Source of the DNA: Glandiceps talaboti
Taxonomy: Eukaryota > Hemichordata > Enteropneusta > Spengelidae
Direction of reading: 5' to 3'
Assembly: GCF_964340395.1 (NCBI RefSeq)
Contig: NC_135557.1
Coordinates: 11,568,546 to 11,596,045, forward strand
DNA: 27,500 nt
The translations under genes and the position numbers were made by a program. Below, one piece after another: positions 26,837 to 27,500 of the stretch (position 1 is the stretch's first letter; each line of letters opens with the position of its first letter). The notes below the pieces were generated by a model, which saw nothing but the letters and a program-made list of their open reading frames with translations, did no database searches and was not told where the DNA came from.

Positions 26837-27500
26837 CTAACTGCCTGCGTATCGACGCGTATAGCCCCGATGCGGGGAAACGCTATACGGACAACTTCAT
26901 TACAGACTAGATAACTGTCAACAGTATACTTAATCGGTTAGCAAGTACCCCACCATGTGTATTGATAATTAGTTAATACATATTTGCATTGAATTTGGTG
27001 TCAAAAGATATATCAATTGGGTATACATCAAATTGATATAGTCAATCATAATAACTTTGCTTTCAAAGCTACCTTCAATACGAGCACATTTTCTCTACAA
27101 GCTAGATATAAATCTTAACTTACTGGTATGCAGTCAGGTATGCTATTATGCATTTCTCTTTGTAATACAATTGCAAGGTCACACATATTAGTCACATGAC
27201 TCACAACAGTAAACATGTTTAGATGACGGCATGGCATGTGCAACCTTGAATTATTGCTTTTTCGTGACCTATGACCTTATAGTAAGTGTCAGTTGCCTAA
27301 TATTCACCAAACACATTGGAAGTTATTGCTCTGGTGGCAGATGAATAACTTCGGATGCGAAAATGTTTGTCAGGTTATTTGTCAAAACTCTGATAATCGT
27401 CATCCTTGTTAGGACCACACACCAAACAGGTGAGTGTTTCATTTACCATCAGGCTACAAGCCATCGTTAAACTTAATTGATAAGTACTGGGGTGTGATGT
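26837..27500. repeat. Direct tandem duplication, copy 2 (cut by window end)
   Basis: Second copy of the unit that begins at 25188. It continues past the exon donor with the same intron start (TTTCATTTACCATCAGGCTA) and is cut off at the right edge. The matching offset drifts only from 1649 to 1643 bp. Confidence 0.9.
27363..27429 (+). CDS. Signal-peptide first exon, tandem copy 2, partial gene
   Basis: ATG opens 22 codons, MFVRLFVKTLIIVILVRTTH then QT, ending at ACAG|GTGAGT in phase 1. Compared with copy 1, Glu4 is Arg and Phe7 is Val; the hydrophobic core and donor are unchanged. The nucleotide changes seen avoid frame damage. The downstream exons are outside the window. Confidence 0.6.

Overview
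This is a stretch of AT-rich, intron-rich, microsatellite-rich animal genomic DNA. GT-AG splice sites, phase-1 extracellular-domain exons, signal-peptide first exons, tRNA-derived SINE-like repeats and long simple-sequence tracts all point to a metazoan. The exon style and repeat load fit a marine invertebrate such as a mollusc, brachiopod, hemichordate or lancelet. I cannot name the species from sequence alone. There are no bacterial-type operons, CRISPR arrays or viral genes.

Layout. (1) 1-3842: the 5' part of a minus-strand gene. It has a TATA box (3835-3842), a signal-peptide exon (3751-3692), a 43-nt small exon (2151-2109) and an EGF-like exon (410-291), and it runs off the left edge. 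(2) 3843-6959: a head-to-head intergenic region with no convincing gene. (3) 6960-22558: the main gene, plus strand. I reconstructed 18 exons whose phases join without a break into 1,019 codons: signal peptide, five Ig domains, one fibronectin type III domain, a transmembrane segment, a short tyrosine-motif juxtamembrane region and a tyrosine-kinase-like domain. The kinase domain keeps its structural residues, but the catalytic Asp of HRD is Asn (HRN) and DFG is NFT. It is therefore predicted to be a receptor pseudokinase. The juxtamembrane region carries an ITIM-type motif (VQYAEI) and a YxxM motif (YADM). Two possible alternative last exons were seen, one of which would give a kinase-less ITIM receptor. 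(4) 22559-27500: downstream DNA with three plus-strand signal-peptide first exons (24270, 25720, 27363). Each ends in a phase-1 donor. The last two lie in a direct tandem duplication with a period of about 1.64 kb, and their downstream exons lie past the right edge.

Within the main gene several introns carry large repeats. These include a fold-back inverted repeat in intron 1, about 650 bp of pyrimidine-only CT repeat ending just before the first kinase exon, and a 473-bp tandem duplication that copied the 3' part of that exon (frameshifted in the second copy) together with CTCF-like motifs. Working model: a cell-surface Ig/FN3 adhesion-type receptor that signals by phosphotyrosine docking and by pseudokinase scaffolding or allostery rather than by its own catalysis. 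The expression and function parts of that model are inference.
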